The notes under the pieces are model-generated. The model did not search any database. It had not been told where the DNA came from and was given only the letters and a program-made list of their open reading frames with translations. The position numbers were made by a program, and so were the translations under genes. Below are positions 8,686 to 18,152 of a stretch of 64,000 nt of DNA, in pieces; positions within the stretch are counted from its first letter, which is position 1, and every line of letters begins with the position of its first letter. Origin of the DNA: Rhizorhabdus dicambivorans (GTDB lineage: Bacteria > Pseudomonadota > Alphaproteobacteria > Sphingomonadales > Sphingomonadaceae); NCBI RefSeq assembly GCF_002355275.1, contig NZ_CP023449.1:3140001-3204000 (forward strand). Direction: 5' to 3'.

Positions 8686-11370
8686 CTAGCCGAGCCGCGC
8701 CAGGGCCGCGCTCAACTGTTCCGCTTCCAGGCTTTTCTCGGCATGGTCGGCCCGGGCCTTCTCGACCGCCTCGGGCTTCGCCCTCTCGACGAAGGCCGGA
8801 TTGCCGAGCCGGCCGGCCAGGCTGTCGCGCTCCTTCTCGGCCGCCGCGATGCCCTTTGCCAGCCGCGCGCGCTCGGCATCGAGATCGATCACCCCTTCGA
8901 GCGGCAGGACATAGGTCGCCTCGTCGACGACGACCTGCGCGGCCCCGCCCGCCGGGGCGTCGCCCTCGGCAAGGTCGATCCGCGCCAGCCGGGCGATGGC
9001 CACGCCGTTCGCCGCAAGCCTTGTGCGTGTCAGCTCCGATGCCCCCCGGACGTGCGCGGGCAGTCGGGCGCCGGGGGGCACGTTGAGCCCGGTCCGCGCG
9101 GCGCGCACCTCGCTGATCATCCGGATCAGCCAGTCAATCTCCTGCTGCGCCGCCGGGTCGATCGCACGCGCATCGGCCATCGGCCATTTCGCGACGATGA
9201 TGTCGTAGGGCCGCGGGTGGGTGGGGCCCGCAAGCGCGTGCCACAGCTCCTCGGTGATGAACGGCATGAACGGGTGGAGCATCACCAATATCTGGTCGAG
9301 CGCCCAGCCCGCCACCGCGCGGGTCTCGGCGGCCTGGGCCTCATCCGCGCCCTCGGCCAGCAGCGGCTTGGTCAGCTCGATATACCAGTCGCAGAAGCTG
9401 GCCCAGGTGAAGTGGTAGATGGTGTTCGCCGCCTCGTCATAGCGCAGGTCGGCGATGGCGAGGTCGAGCGCCTGCACCGTCTTCACTGTCTCCGCGATGA
9501 TCCAGCGATTGACGGCCAGTTCGGCCTTGGGTGCCTCGATCGTGGTCGACGCGGCGATGCCGTTGCTCTGCGCGAAACGCGCGGCATTCCAAAGCTTGGT
9601 CGCGAAATTGCGATAGCCTTCGACCCGCTTCTCATCGAGCTTGATGTCGCGGCCCTGGCTTTCCATCGCGGTGAGCGTGAAGCGCAGCGCATCGGCGCCA
9701 TATTTGTCGATCAGGCCGAGCGGATCGACCGTGTTGCCCTTCGACTTCGACATCTTCGAGCCGTCCGCCGCACGGACAAGACCATGGAGATACAAGGTCT
9801 TGAAAGGCACTTCTCCCATGAAGTGGAGACCCTGCATGATCATCCGCGCATCCCAGAAGAACAGGATGTCGAAGCCCGAGATCAGCACGTCATTGGGATA
9901 ATGGCGGGTCAGCAGCGATTTGCCCGCGCCCGTCGGATCGCCCTGCAAAGGCGCATCGGGCCACCCCAGCGTGCCGAACGGCCACAGCGCCGAGGAGAAC
10001 CAGGTATCCAGCACATCGGGATCGCGGGTCAGCTTCGCGTTCCCCGCGAGCGCCTGCGCCGCCGCCTCGTCCTCGGCGACGAAGACGTTGCCCTGCTCGT
10101 CATACCAGGCCGGAATCTGGTGGCCCCACCAGAGCTGGCGCGAGACGCACCAGGGCTGGATGTTCTCCAGCCAGTTATAATAGGTCTTGGTCCAGCTTTC
10201 GGGGACCACCTTGATCGCGCCCGAGCGCACCGCCTCGATCGCCGGCTTGGCCAGCGTCTCGGCGTCGACATACCATTGGTCGGTCAGCCAGGGCTCGATC
10301 ACCACGCCCGAACGATCGCCATAAGGCGTCTGGATGACGCGGTCCTCGATCTTCTCGAGCAGGCCCGCGGCCTCGATCGCCTCGACGACCTTGTTGCGCG
10401 CCGCGAACCGGTCGAGGCCCAGATAATCCTCGGGGATCAGGCCATCGCTCGTCTGGACGACCTTCGCCTCGGCATCGAGCATGTTAAGCATCTCGGCCGG
10501 CTTGAAGCCCGCGCGCTTGCCCACCTCGAAATCGTTGAAGTCGTGCCCCGGCGTGATCTTCACAGCACCTGAACCCAGTTCGGGATCGGCATGCTCGTCG
10601 GCGATGATCGGGATCAGCCGGCCGGTGATCGGCAGCTTCACCTGCCTGCCGATCAGCGCCCTGTAGCGGTCATCCTCGGGGTTCACCGCGACGGCCATGT
10701 CGGCCAGCATCGTCTCCGGCCGGGTGGTCGCCACCGAGATCGCGCCCGAACCATCGGCGAGCGGATAGGAGAAGTGCCAGAATTTGCCCTGGATCTCCTT
10801 CGTCTCGACCTCGAGATCGGAGATCGCGGTCTTGAGGCCCGGATCCCAGTTGACCAGGCGCTTGTCGCGATAGAGCAGCTTCTGGTTGTAGAGATCGACG
10901 AACACCTTGAGGACGGCCTTCGAAAAGCCCTCGTCCATGGTGAAGCGCTCATTCGCCCAGTCGCACGAGGCGCCGAGCCGGCGAAGCTGGCGGGTGATCG
11001 TACCGCCGCTCTCTTCCTTCCACGCCCAGACCTTCTCGACGAACTCGTCGCGGCTGAAATCGGTGCGCTTCTGGCCCTTGGCGTTCAGCTGGCGCTCCAC
11101 CACCATCTGGGTCGCGATGCCGGCATGGTCGGTGCCGACCACCCACAGCGCATCCTTGCCCTTCAGCCGGGCATGGCGGACGAGCACGTCCTGCAAGGTG
11201 TCGTCGAGCGCATGGCCGATATGCAGGCTGCCCGTCACATTGGGTGGCGGGATCACGATGGTATAGGGCTCGGCATCGGGCCGCTCCGGCCGGAACAGGC
11301 CCTGCTCTTCCCAATAGGCGTACCAGCGCGCTTCGATCGCGGCGGGGTCGAATGTCTTGTCGATCGTCAT
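8686..11370 (-). CDS. valS: Valyl-tRNA synthetase
   Basis: An 894-residue class I synthetase that charges tRNA-Val. The catalytic signature HIGH is at 50-53 ([13 protein letters not shown]) and KMSKS at 539-543 ([10 protein letters not shown]). The editing domain lies between (about 190-350, with [10 protein letters not shown]), followed by the anticodon-binding domain and a C-terminal coiled coil rich in Ala, Glu and Lys. Full length for the family. It sits downstream of pcm-tolC-popZ and an S9 peptidase, and directly before a MATE transporter. Confidence 0.98.
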   Translation of the reverse strand: MTIDKTFDPAAIEARWYAYWEEQGLFRPERPDAEPYTIVIPPPNVTGSLHIGHALDDTLQDVLVRHARLKGKDALWVVGTDHAGIATQMVVERQLNAKGQKRTDFSRDEFVEKVWAWKEESGGTITRQLRRLGASCDWANERFTMDEGFSKAVLKVFVDLYNQKLLYRDKRLVNWDPGLKTAISDLEVETKEIQGKFWHFSYPLADGSGAISVATTRPETMLADMAVAVNPEDDRYRALIGRQVKLPITGRLIPIIADEHADPELGSGAVKITPGHDFNDFEVGKRAGFKPAEMLNMLDAEAKVVQTSDGLIPEDYLGLDRFAARNKVVEAIEAAGLLEKIEDRVIQTPYGDRSGVVIEPWLTDQWYVDAETLAKPAIEAVRSGAIKVVPESWTKTYYNWLENIQPWCVSRQLWWGHQIPAWYDEQGNVFVAEDEAAAQALAGNAKLTRDPDVLDTWFSSALWPFGTLGWPDAPLQGDPTGAGKSLLTRHYPNDVLISGFDILFFWDARMIMQGLHFMGEVPFKTLYLHGLVRAADGSKMSKSKGNTVDPLGLIDKYGADALRFTLTAMESQGRDIKLDEKRVEGYRNFATKLWNAARFAQSNGIAASTTIEAPKAELAVNRWIIAETVKTVQALDLAIADLRYDEAANTIYHFTWASFCDWYIELTKPLLAEGADEAQAAETRAVAGWALDQILVMLHPFMPFITEELWHALAGPTHPRPYDIIVAKWPMADARAIDPAAQQEIDWLIRMISEVRAARTGLNVPPGARLPAHVRGASELTRTRLAANGVAIARLARIDLAEGDAPAGGAAQVVVDEATYVLPLEGVIDLDAERARLAKGIAAAEKERDSLAGRLGNPAFVERAKPEAVEKARADHAEKSLEAEQLSAALARLG

Positions 11371-11407
11371 GATGGCGCCGGCTTTAGCGGGATCATGCTG
11401 CGCCGCG

Positions 11408-11444
11408 CCACCTCTTTGTAAGCCTCCGGCTCACAAAGAGGTGG
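11408..11444. repeat. Long perfect-arm hairpin between S9 peptidase and valS
   Basis: A 12-base inverted repeat, CCACCTCTTTGT and ACAAAGAGGTGG (11408-11419 and 11433-11444), with an inner AGCC/GGCT pairing and a TCC loop. No T-run follows on either strand, so it is not a standard intrinsic terminator. It could be an mRNA-stabilising or attenuating stem in the leader of valS, or a REP-like element. Confidence 0.7.
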
Positions 11445-11456
11445 CCGCCGGTACGA

Positions 11457-13496
11457 TCATTTCCCCTTGGTGTGCTTGTCCATCCAGCCCAGCACCTCGT
11501 CATACCATTGGATGCTGTTCTTCGGCTTCAGGATCCAGTGGTTCTCATCGGGGAACATCACCAGCCGCGATTCCACGCCCCGGCGCTGGGCAGCGGTGAA
11601 GGCGCCGATGCCCTGGGTATAGGGGATGCGGAAATCCTTCTCGCCGTGCAGGATCAGCATCGGCGTCTTCCAGGCGGTGACGTGGTGAACGGGGTTCCAC
11701 TTCTCGTAATTCGCGGCGACCTCATAATAGGGGCCGCCATGCTCCCATTCGTCGAACCACAGCTCCTCGGTCTCATAGGCCATGGCGCGGGCATCGAAGA
11801 CGCCGGCATGAGTGACGAGGCACTTAAACCCGTCGGGCCACCTGCCCGCAATCCAGTTGGTCATATAGCCGCCATAGGAGCCGCCCGCCGCGCAGGCGTT
11901 CGATCCGTCCAGCCAGCCATATTTAGCGGTCGCGGCGGCGAGACCCAGCTTTAGGTCCTCGAGCGGCTTGCCGCCCCAATCCTGGTTGATAGCATCGGTG
12001 AAGGCCTGGCCGTAGCCGGTGCTGCCGTGGAAATCGACCATCACCGCGGCATAGCCGGCGCCCGCGAACACCGCCGGGTTCCAGCGGTAGGACCAGCCAT
12101 TGCCGAACGAGCCCTGCGGCCCGCCATGGATCAGGAAGGCGATCGGCGCCTTGGCGCCCTCCGCCAGGCCGGCGGGCTTGACCGCATAGGCCCAGACGGT
12201 GTCGCCATTGGCACCCCTGAAGCTGAAATGCGCGATGCCCGGCATGTCGATGCCGGCGAGCTTGTCCCTGTTCACCCAGGTCAGCCGCACCGGCTTGCCC
12301 TTGCCCGATCCGGCGTAGAAGTCCGACGGGGCGGTGATCCCGTTCAACGTATAGACATAGCCCTTGGGCGTCGCGAGCACGGTGCCGGCGGTGCCCTCCC
12401 CGGTCAGCCGGGTCGGCTTGCCGCTCTTCACATCGACGGCGAAGACGGGCTCATTGCCCGTATCCCCGGCGGTGACGTAGAGCCGCGTGCCGTCCCTGCT
12501 CCATGTCAGGCTGCCGACCGAACGATCCCAGCCCTCGGTGAGCGCGCGGGTTTCGCCCGTCGCGAGGTTGCGGAGCTGGATCACCTGCCGGTCGGCTTCG
12601 TAGGTGGGCCGCTTCATCGCGACATAGGCAAGCCATTTGCCGTCCGGCGAAACGGTGGGCAGCGTGTCGGTGGCGTCGTTGGCGTCGGTCAGGTTGACCG
12701 GCGCGGCCGATCCGTCAGCGGGCGCCGCGAAGATGTCGAGGTTGGTCGACAGCGGTTCGGTCGTCCCCGCCTCGCGCAGGGTGAAATAGACGGTCCGCCC
12801 GTCCTTGCCCCAGGCCAGTTCGCTGCCGTCGCCGAACGGCTTGGAGGGGCTGTCGCCGACCAGCGCGCCTCCGATCGCGACGCCATCGCCTTCGGCCTTG
12901 CCATCCTTCAGCGGCAGCACGAACAGTTGCGAGCGCTGACCGTCGCTCCATGCGTCCCAATGGCGGACGAAATAGCCGTCATAGGTACGGCCGCTGCCGC
13001 CCTTCGCCCCCGGCTTGACGTCGGCCAGCGAACGGGCGCCGACCGGGCGATCGGCCCAGACGAGCAGCCTGTCCCCCGTGGGCGAGATCCTGAAGCCGCC
13101 GACATCCTGATCGGCGACCAGTTCGGGCGCGCCGCCATCGATCGAGATCCGCCAGACCGCGCTCTTGCCATCCTTGTCGGCGGTGAAGAACACCCAGCGC
13201 CCATCGGGGGTGAAGGCGGGCGCCGACTCGTTCCTGGCCGGATCGGCGGCGAGCTTTTCGGGCGCCGCGCCCTTTCTCGTCAGGTCGAGCCGCCACAGGT
13301 CGGTGCGGCCCTTGTTCGCGGCCATGTCGGTCTCGCGCTGGTCCCAGACGAGCCAGCGGCCGTCGGGCGAGACATCGGCGGCACCGATGCGCGAGAAGCT
13401 GGCGACATCCTGGATGGTGAGCGGGCGGGCATGCGCGGCAGCGCCAATGCCCGCGGCGAGGCCAATGGCCACAAGCGGGAGTTTCTGCATCGGCAT
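11457..13496 (-). CDS. S9 family serine peptidase (acylaminoacyl/dipeptidyl-peptidase type), exported
   Basis: A 679-residue prolyl-oligopeptidase family enzyme. It begins MPMQKLPLVAIGLAAGIGAAAHARP, a signal peptide with cleavage near AHA-R, so it works in the periplasm. The first 400 residues form a beta-propeller (repeated DGRWLVW, DGKWLAY, WSRDGTRLY units); the C-terminal alpha/beta hydrolase carries the triad S540 (GGSYGGYMTNW), D621 (HGEKDFRIP) and H653 (PDENHWI). ATG 13496 is chosen over a TTG four codons upstream; ATG 13490 is also possible. It trims peptides of unknown origin. Confidence 0.9.
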   Translation of the reverse strand: MPMQKLPLVAIGLAAGIGAAAHARPLTIQDVASFSRIGAADVSPDGRWLVWDQRETDMAANKGRTDLWRLDLTRKGAAPEKLAADPARNESAPAFTPDGRWVFFTADKDGKSAVWRISIDGGAPELVADQDVGGFRISPTGDRLLVWADRPVGARSLADVKPGAKGGSGRTYDGYFVRHWDAWSDGQRSQLFVLPLKDGKAEGDGVAIGGALVGDSPSKPFGDGSELAWGKDGRTVYFTLREAGTTEPLSTNLDIFAAPADGSAAPVNLTDANDATDTLPTVSPDGKWLAYVAMKRPTYEADRQVIQLRNLATGETRALTEGWDRSVGSLTWSRDGTRLYVTAGDTGNEPVFAVDVKSGKPTRLTGEGTAGTVLATPKGYVYTLNGITAPSDFYAGSGKGKPVRLTWVNRDKLAGIDMPGIAHFSFRGANGDTVWAYAVKPAGLAEGAKAPIAFLIHGGPQGSFGNGWSYRWNPAVFAGAGYAAVMVDFHGSTGYGQAFTDAINQDWGGKPLEDLKLGLAAATAKYGWLDGSNACAAGGSYGGYMTNWIAGRWPDGFKCLVTHAGVFDARAMAYETEELWFDEWEHGGPYYEVAANYEKWNPVHHVTAWKTPMLILHGEKDFRIPYTQGIGAFTAAQRRGVESRLVMFPDENHWILKPKNSIQWYDEVLGWMDKHTKGK

Positions 13497-13570
13497 GCGA
13501 TAGACCAAAGCCGGCCCGCCGCCAACAACTGTGTCAGTAGCGTGGTACAGTCAGGACGGCGTCGCCCTGC

Positions 13571-14122
13571 CTACGCTTCCTTGTCGATCATCCGGCGAAT
13601 CTCGGTCTGCACCATCCGCTCGACCATGTCGGGCAGGTTCTTCTCGATCCACTCCGCCAGCATCGGCTGGAGCATCTCGCGGACCAGCGCATCGAGCGTG
13701 ATGTCGCCGCCCGTGGGGCGCGGGGTCGGCGTGCGCGGCAGCAGGTCGCGCGGCACGGGGCGCGGCGTGGCGGGGGGCAGTTCGGCCTCGGCCTGGCGCA
13801 GCCGTTCGACGGCGCGCTGGACCTGCGGCGGCTCGGATGCCGCCGCCGGTTCGGGCGTCGCGCGCGGCCGATAGGCTTCGGGCGCGCGATCGGTCAGGTC
13901 GAGCACCGATTCGGGTGGCGCCGGCGGTTCAGCCCGTCGTGGCCAGGACGGCGGCGGTTCGGACGCGTTCGCGCGCGGCGGGGGGGCCATCGACGGCACG
14001 CGCGGCACAGCGGTGGGAGCGGCCTGCGGGGGTTTCGGCACAGCGCCCGGTTCGTCTGCGATGATGCGCTTGATGGAAGCGAGGATATCTTCCATCGACG
14101 GTTCGGAACGCGGATCGGCCAT
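13571..14122 (-). CDS. popZ: PopZ-family pole-organising protein (DUF2497)
   Basis: A 183-residue protein with the PopZ layout: an N-terminal conserved helix (EPSMEDILASIKRIIADEP, about 8-26), a long proline-rich disordered middle (about 30-125), and a C-terminal helical bundle (DALVREMLQPMLAEWIEKNL to EIRRMIDKEA). In Caulobacter PopZ forms a polar condensate that anchors the chromosome centromere and recruits cell-cycle kinases; that role is inferred here from the shared architecture. It lies between tolC and an S9 peptidase and upstream of valS, a gene order shared with other alphaproteobacteria. Confidence 0.85.
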   Translation of the reverse strand: MADPRSEPSMEDILASIKRIIADEPGAVPKPPQAAPTAVPRVPSMAPPPRANASEPPPSWPRRAEPPAPPESVLDLTDRAPEAYRPRATPEPAAASEPPQVQRAVERLRQAEAELPPATPRPVPRDLLPRTPTPRPTGGDITLDALVREMLQPMLAEWIEKNLPDMVERMVQTEIRRMIDKEA

Positions 14123-14136
14123 CCGCCGAATATAAG

Positions 14137-15621
14137 CTATTTTGCCGGGCTTTCCACCGCACTGTGCGACGGCACCGCCGAGACGCTGGGCTGGCCCCGC
14201 GTCGAGGTGGCCACCGGCTTGGGCTTGGGGTCGCTGTCCCAGTCCCAGATGCGGCCGTGGACCCGCTTGTAATTGGCAACCGGATCGTAAAGCGAGCCGC
14301 CGTCGAGGCCTAGGTCTTTAGCTTGGGCGCGTCCCATCGCCGCGAGCAATTCGAAGCCACGGACGTAGGCGTCGCGCTTGGCGGAGACCAGCGTCTGGCG
14401 CGCGTTCAGGAGTTCCTGCTCGGCGTTGAGCACGTCGAGGACGTTGCGGGTACCGACGCCCTGTTCGGCGCGCGTGCCTTCGAGCGCGAGCTCATTGGCC
14501 GACACCGCCGCCTGCGAGGAGTCGATCACTCCCAGCGCCGCCTGATAGCGCGAGAAGGCGACACGGGCATCCGCGATCACCGCGCGCTCGGCGGCGGTCT
14601 GCGCCTCGATCGCCTGGCTCTTGCGCGCCTGCGCCTGGCGGACGCGGGCGCCGGGCTCTCCGCCCTGATAGAGCGGAATCTGCGCCTGCAGGCCTACCGT
14701 CGCGGTCTTGTCGATCTGCTTGATACCGGCCGCGCCGCCAGCGAGCGTGCCCTGATAGTCGACATAGTTGCCGGTACCGAAGGCCGAGATGCGCGGCATC
14801 CACTGCGCCTCGGCGACGCCGATGTCATATTCGGCGGCCCTGGTGGCCTCCTTCGCGGCGACGAGATCGGGATTGTTCTCGACCGCCATGTCGACCGCGT
14901 CATCGGACGTGGCGGGCAGGCCCGGCAGCGGCGGCGGTGGCGCGAGATTGTCCGGGAATTTGCCCACCACTTCCAGATAATTCTGGCGGCTGGCATCGAG
15001 ATTGGCCTGGGCCGACTGAAGGTTTGCCCGCGCGCCGGCGAGCCGCGCCTCGGACTGGGCGACGTCGGTGCGGGTGAGGTCGCCGACCTGGAAGCGATCG
15101 TTGCTCGCCTGCAGGTTGGTCTCCAGCACCTTGACGTTGTTGGCGTTGAAATCGACGATCTCGGTGTCGCGGATCACGTCCATATAGGCGGACACGACCA
15201 TGGCGAACACGTCGCCCTCGGTGGCCTGCAGATTGGCGCGGCCCTGGCCAACCCGCGCCTTGGCGGCACGGATCGAATTGCGCACGAACCCGCCCTGGTA
15301 CAGCGGGATGGTCGCATCCACCGTACCTCCGATCGACTTCTTGGGCTGGGTGAAGCTGTTCGCCGAGCGCTTGACGAAACGGTTATACTGCGCCGTGGCG
15401 CTGAGATCCGGCAGGCCCTGGGCGCGGGCGATGCCGACATCCTCATCGGTTGCGCGCAGACCGGCCCGCGCGCCGGTCAGCGTCGGATTCGATGCATAGG
15501 CCTGGGACAGCGCATCGCGCAGCGTATCGGCCTGCGCCGGGGCGATGCCCGCCACCGCCGCCATCGCCGCGAGAGAAACGCCCCAGCGGCCCAGCGCCGC
15601 GCCCCCAAACATGGCTTTCAC
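14137..15621 (-). CDS. tolC: TolC family outer membrane efflux channel
   Basis: A 494-residue outer-membrane channel protein. It starts with a signal peptide (GRWGVSLAAMAAVAGIAPAQAD) and contains the two TolC repeats, each with long coiled-coil helices: QSEARLAGARANLQSAQANLDASRQNYLEV in the first and RAEQGVGTRNVLDVLNAEQELLNARQTLVSAKRD in the second. It would trimerise to give the exit duct for type I secretion and multidrug pumps. GTG 15621 has AGGGAAA eight bases upstream; ATG 15612 is an alternative. It lies 15 bases after pcm and 14 bases before popZ. Confidence 0.94.
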   Translation of the reverse strand: MKAMFGGAALGRWGVSLAAMAAVAGIAPAQADTLRDALSQAYASNPTLTGARAGLRATDEDVGIARAQGLPDLSATAQYNRFVKRSANSFTQPKKSIGGTVDATIPLYQGGFVRNSIRAAKARVGQGRANLQATEGDVFAMVVSAYMDVIRDTEIVDFNANNVKVLETNLQASNDRFQVGDLTRTDVAQSEARLAGARANLQSAQANLDASRQNYLEVVGKFPDNLAPPPPLPGLPATSDDAVDMAVENNPDLVAAKEATRAAEYDIGVAEAQWMPRISAFGTGNYVDYQGTLAGGAAGIKQIDKTATVGLQAQIPLYQGGEPGARVRQAQARKSQAIEAQTAAERAVIADARVAFSRYQAALGVIDSSQAAVSANELALEGTRAEQGVGTRNVLDVLNAEQELLNARQTLVSAKRDAYVRGFELLAAMGRAQAKDLGLDGGSLYDPVANYKRVHGRIWDWDSDPKPKPVATSTRGQPSVSAVPSHSAVESPAK

Positions 15622-15636
15622 TCTATGCTTTCCCTG

Positions 15637-16281
15637 TCAGAAGCTGAAGGCCGGCGGCTTGGCGAAGCCGGGCAGCACGGCGACATCCGCATCGGCGAAG
15701 GATTGCGTACCGAACCCCTTGCCGGCGCGGACGCCCGATATGAGGCGGGTGACGCCCTGGTCGACGATGGCACCCACCAGCCGGCCGCCATCGGCCAGCT
15801 GGTCGATCAGCGCCTGCGGAATCTCCTCGACCGCGCCATCGATATAGATCAGCGAATAGGGTGCGCCCTTCCGGCTTCCCGCCGCGGGGGTCGCCTTGAT
15901 CCAGGTCGCTCCGGGCGCGGCCTTCTTGCCGGCCGCGACAAGATCCGCATCCTCCTCGACCGCGACGACCGATGCGCCCAGCCGCTCCAGCAGGGCGGCG
16001 ACATAGCCCGTCGCGGCCCCCACCAGCAGGGCGTTGTCACCGGGCCGCACCTGCGCCTGGGTCAGCAACCGCCCCGTCACCATCGGCGAGTTGAGCGCAC
16101 GGCCGCCGCCGATCGGCAGGGTCAGGTCGGCATAAGCGAGACGGGCATTGTCGCCCGGCACGAAGCGCTCGCGCGCCACATCGCCCATCGCCGCGACGAC
16201 GCGGGCATCGCTGACGCCGGTGGTGCGCAGCTGGCTCACTACCATGGCACGGCGCATCTGCTCGAAATTCTGCTCGGTCAC
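15637..16281 (-). CDS. pcm: Protein-L-isoaspartate O-methyltransferase family protein
   Basis: A 214-residue SAM-dependent methyltransferase of the PCMT family: it shows the N-terminal MVVSQLRTTGVSDARVVAAMGDVARERFVP and the post-catalytic TLPIGGGRALNSPMVTGRLL. The SAM loop reads LLVGAATGYVAALLERLG (about 83-100) instead of the usual VLEIGTGSGYQ, so the motif is somewhat degenerate; alphaproteobacterial copies next to tolC often show this and true repair activity is uncertain. GTG start. First gene of the pcm-tolC-popZ transcription unit. Confidence 0.85.
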   Translation of the reverse strand: MTEQNFEQMRRAMVVSQLRTTGVSDARVVAAMGDVARERFVPGDNARLAYADLTLPIGGGRALNSPMVTGRLLTQAQVRPGDNALLVGAATGYVAALLERLGASVVAVEEDADLVAAGKKAAPGATWIKATPAAGSRKGAPYSLIYIDGAVEEIPQALIDQLADGGRLVGAIVDQGVTRLISGVRAGKGFGTQSFADADVAVLPGFAKPPAFSF

Positions 16282-16300
16282 TGGCTTTCCCGCCTCTTGG

Positions 16301-16320
16301 TGTATTGGGGATACAATACA
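16301..16320. promoter_or_regulatory. Inverted repeat in the pcm-tolC promoter region
   Basis: TGTATTG (16301-16307), six bases, then CAATACA (16314-16320) is a perfect seven-base inverted repeat 20 bases upstream of the pcm start. It is AT-rich against a GC-rich background and is a candidate operator or extended minus-10 region for the pcm-tolC-popZ operon. Confidence 0.45.
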
Positions 16321-16484
16321 GTTGGAAATGCTTCAAGGCTTTATCGCGTTGCCGCATCTCCGCCAAGCGCCATCTCCTCCGCCATGGAGATGCCTGGTTC
16401 GGCGACAGGAAGATGCGACCTTGACGGAGGGAATTGCGGACCCTAGAGCCCCCCGCACCACGAAATGCCCTGATTTCCCGGTAT

Positions 16485-16558
16485 GGCCCGATGGCGGAGT
16501 GGTTACGCAGAGGACTGCAAATCCTTGCACGCCGGTTCGATTCCGGCTCGGGCCTCCA
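16485..16558 (+). tRNA. tRNA-Cys (GCA)
   Basis: A complete cloverleaf of 74 bases. The acceptor arms GGCCCGA and TCGGGCC pair fully, followed by U73 and an encoded CCA. The anticodon loop CTGCAAA has GCA at 16517-16519, and the T arm reads GCCGGTTCGATTCCGGC. U73 and GCA are the cysteine identity elements. It is the only tRNA in the window and stands alone between the pcm operon and a PEP-CTERM gene. Confidence 0.97.
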
Positions 16559-17014
16559 GGAGACTGTCGCACACCGGCGTCGACCGGCGCACAATCAGCG
16601 AAATCGCCCTGTTTTCCGGGAAAAGAGGTGGCGCGTACTGGCGCTCAAGCGCGACTCACGTGGGGGTATCGTAGGGGTAGTCGAACAGAACGGGGCTCGC
16701 GGGCACCTTTATATAGATTTGAACGCCTTGTTCTACACGGCGCGGGTGGGCCGAGGATTTTGCCTACCGCCGCCGCCGATGACACCTACCAAGCGGGACG
16801 GTACACGCCGCTACACCTTAGCATCGGCGGGTTCTCCAAGGATCGCCTCAATCCTGTCGCGCCGCAACGCGACTAAGGACTTTGTCGGATTTTATTACAG
16901 TTTGCGTGGTACCTATCCTTCGTGACGGCCCTGCAACGGTGGAGAATCGAGGAATCCAGTCGGATGGCATGGTTCGTGCTTGGTTTTTGGTAAGCACATG
17001 GGGATTGTCTTGAG
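16559..17014. other. Intergenic region between tRNA-Cys and PEP-CTERM gene
   Basis: I see no supported gene in these 456 bases. Composition is less GC-rich than the neighbours, especially 16840-17010. It holds a small CCGG-flanked palindrome around 16572-16590 (ACCGGCGTCGACCGGC). No attachment-site repeat of the tRNA 3-prime end is visible nearby, so there is no sign of an integrated element. Confidence 0.5.
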
Positions 17015-17773
17015 ATGAACGGCCTGAGACTGACCGTTGCAGCGATCTGGGCAAGCGCCGCCATGACGGCGCTACCGGTCCATGCGGCTTATTTCCCGGC
17101 GGGATGGGACTCAACCGACCATGTCACCATCGGCAAGGATCAGACCGGTTTCAATTTCGTGGTCGACTATCTTGGCAAAGCGGATGACAGCTACACGTCC
17201 AAGCTGAGCGCGCTGGGCAGCTTCACCTTCTCCGGCCTCTCGAACTCGAACAAGACTTGGAACTTCAACTATTCGATCACCAATGATTCTGCATATGATT
17301 CGCGGATCAGGTCGTTCGGCTTCGATGTCGATCCGAATGTCCGGAACAATACATCAGGCGCCGTGGGGACAAGCGGCTTCACCTATGATTGGTTGAATGC
17401 CAGCTACATCGAGGGCGTCGGCACCATGGACGTCTGCTTCGCGGCGGGCAGCGACGGATGCACCGCGCACGGCTCGGGCGGCATCAACGATGGCAGCACG
17501 CTGAACGGAAGCTTCGCGCTCACCTTCGCTACTGTCATGGAAGAGATCGATTTCGATCATTTCGCGATGAAGTTCGTGAGTGTTAATCCTTCGGTGAACG
17601 GACAGAATTGGGGTGCCGGTCTCGGCACGATCGCCTCTATCACGCCACCCAACAGCCAACCGATCACCGCGCCCGAACCCGGCACTTGGCTAATGATGCT
17701 GGGCGGATTTGGCTTGGTCGGGCATGCCCTGCGAAAGCGGCCAGGAAAATCGTGGCGGCCCCGTATAGCGTAG
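17015..17773 (+). CDS. PEP-CTERM sorting domain protein
   Basis: A 252-residue exported protein. It has a signal peptide (LTVAAIWASAAMTALPVHAA, cleavage near 24) and a C-terminal PEP-CTERM signal: APEPGTWLMMLGGFGLVG, a hydrophobic stretch, then the basic tail LRKRPGKSWRPR. The central domain is rich in Ser, Asn, Gly and aromatic residues with no recognised enzymatic motif. Such proteins are recognised by an exosortase, cut near the PEP motif and released to the surface or matrix. No exosortase lies in this window. ATG 17015 has only a weak ribosome site. Confidence 0.85.
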   Translation: MNGLRLTVAAIWASAAMTALPVHAAYFPAGWDSTDHVTIGKDQTGFNFVVDYLGKADDSYTSKLSALGSFTFSGLSNSNKTWNFNYSITNDSAYDSRIRSFGFDVDPNVRNNTSGAVGTSGFTYDWLNASYIEGVGTMDVCFAAGSDGCTAHGSGGINDGSTLNGSFALTFATVMEEIDFDHFAMKFVSVNPSVNGQNWGAGLGTIASITPPNSQPITAPEPGTWLMMLGGFGLVGHALRKRPGKSWRPRIA

Positions 17774-18152
17774 ATAGTTGATGTCCGCCCGGCTTCGGCT
17801 CGAGCAGCGCGCGGCGGCGCCTCGAGAGGCGTTCCGTCCTTGCAGGGCAGCATATCGGGGAGCCGCCGCGCTGCCATGCAAAAGGCCGACCGCTCGCCGG
17901 TGGGGGCCGGACGAACGATCGGCCGATCTCGCAACGGATCGATGAACCTCCGTCCCGTTGGGGGTAGGAAAGAGGGTATCGAGCGCCCGAAGCTTGCGGC
18001 AGGCCCGTATGCGGGCCACCACCAGGCCCATGGACCGCAAAAGTCGGGCCCCGGGCAGTGTCTCTCCGTCTCTGTAACCGTTACACATTGTTGCTGGCGT
18101 CGGGGCGAATGAGCGGTGACTCCCGCCTCGGTTCGCGCTATTCGAAACGGTG
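17774..18152. other. Intergenic region before the TPR membrane protein
   Basis: No supported gene is visible. There is a GGCCCG/CGGGCC hairpin at about 18001-18016 and a near-perfect palindrome TGTAAC-C-GTTACA at 18073-18085 about 70 bases before the next gene. The palindrome looks like an operator; it lacks the CGAA element that would make it a SigF-type promoter. Confidence 0.5.

Noticed and set aside
8305-10572. A 755-codon open frame on the plus strand opposite valS.
   Set aside because: It is a GC-rich antisense shadow of a certain gene; the composition (Arg, Gly, Pro, His-rich without domains) is typical of such artefacts.
16485-17014. tRNA-Cys as the integration site of a mobile element.
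   Set aside because: No integrase gene and no repeat of the tRNA 3-prime end downstream.
18073-18085. TGTAACCGTTACA as another SigF-type promoter.
   Set aside because: There is no CGAA-like element after 16 bases; it is kept only as a palindrome.
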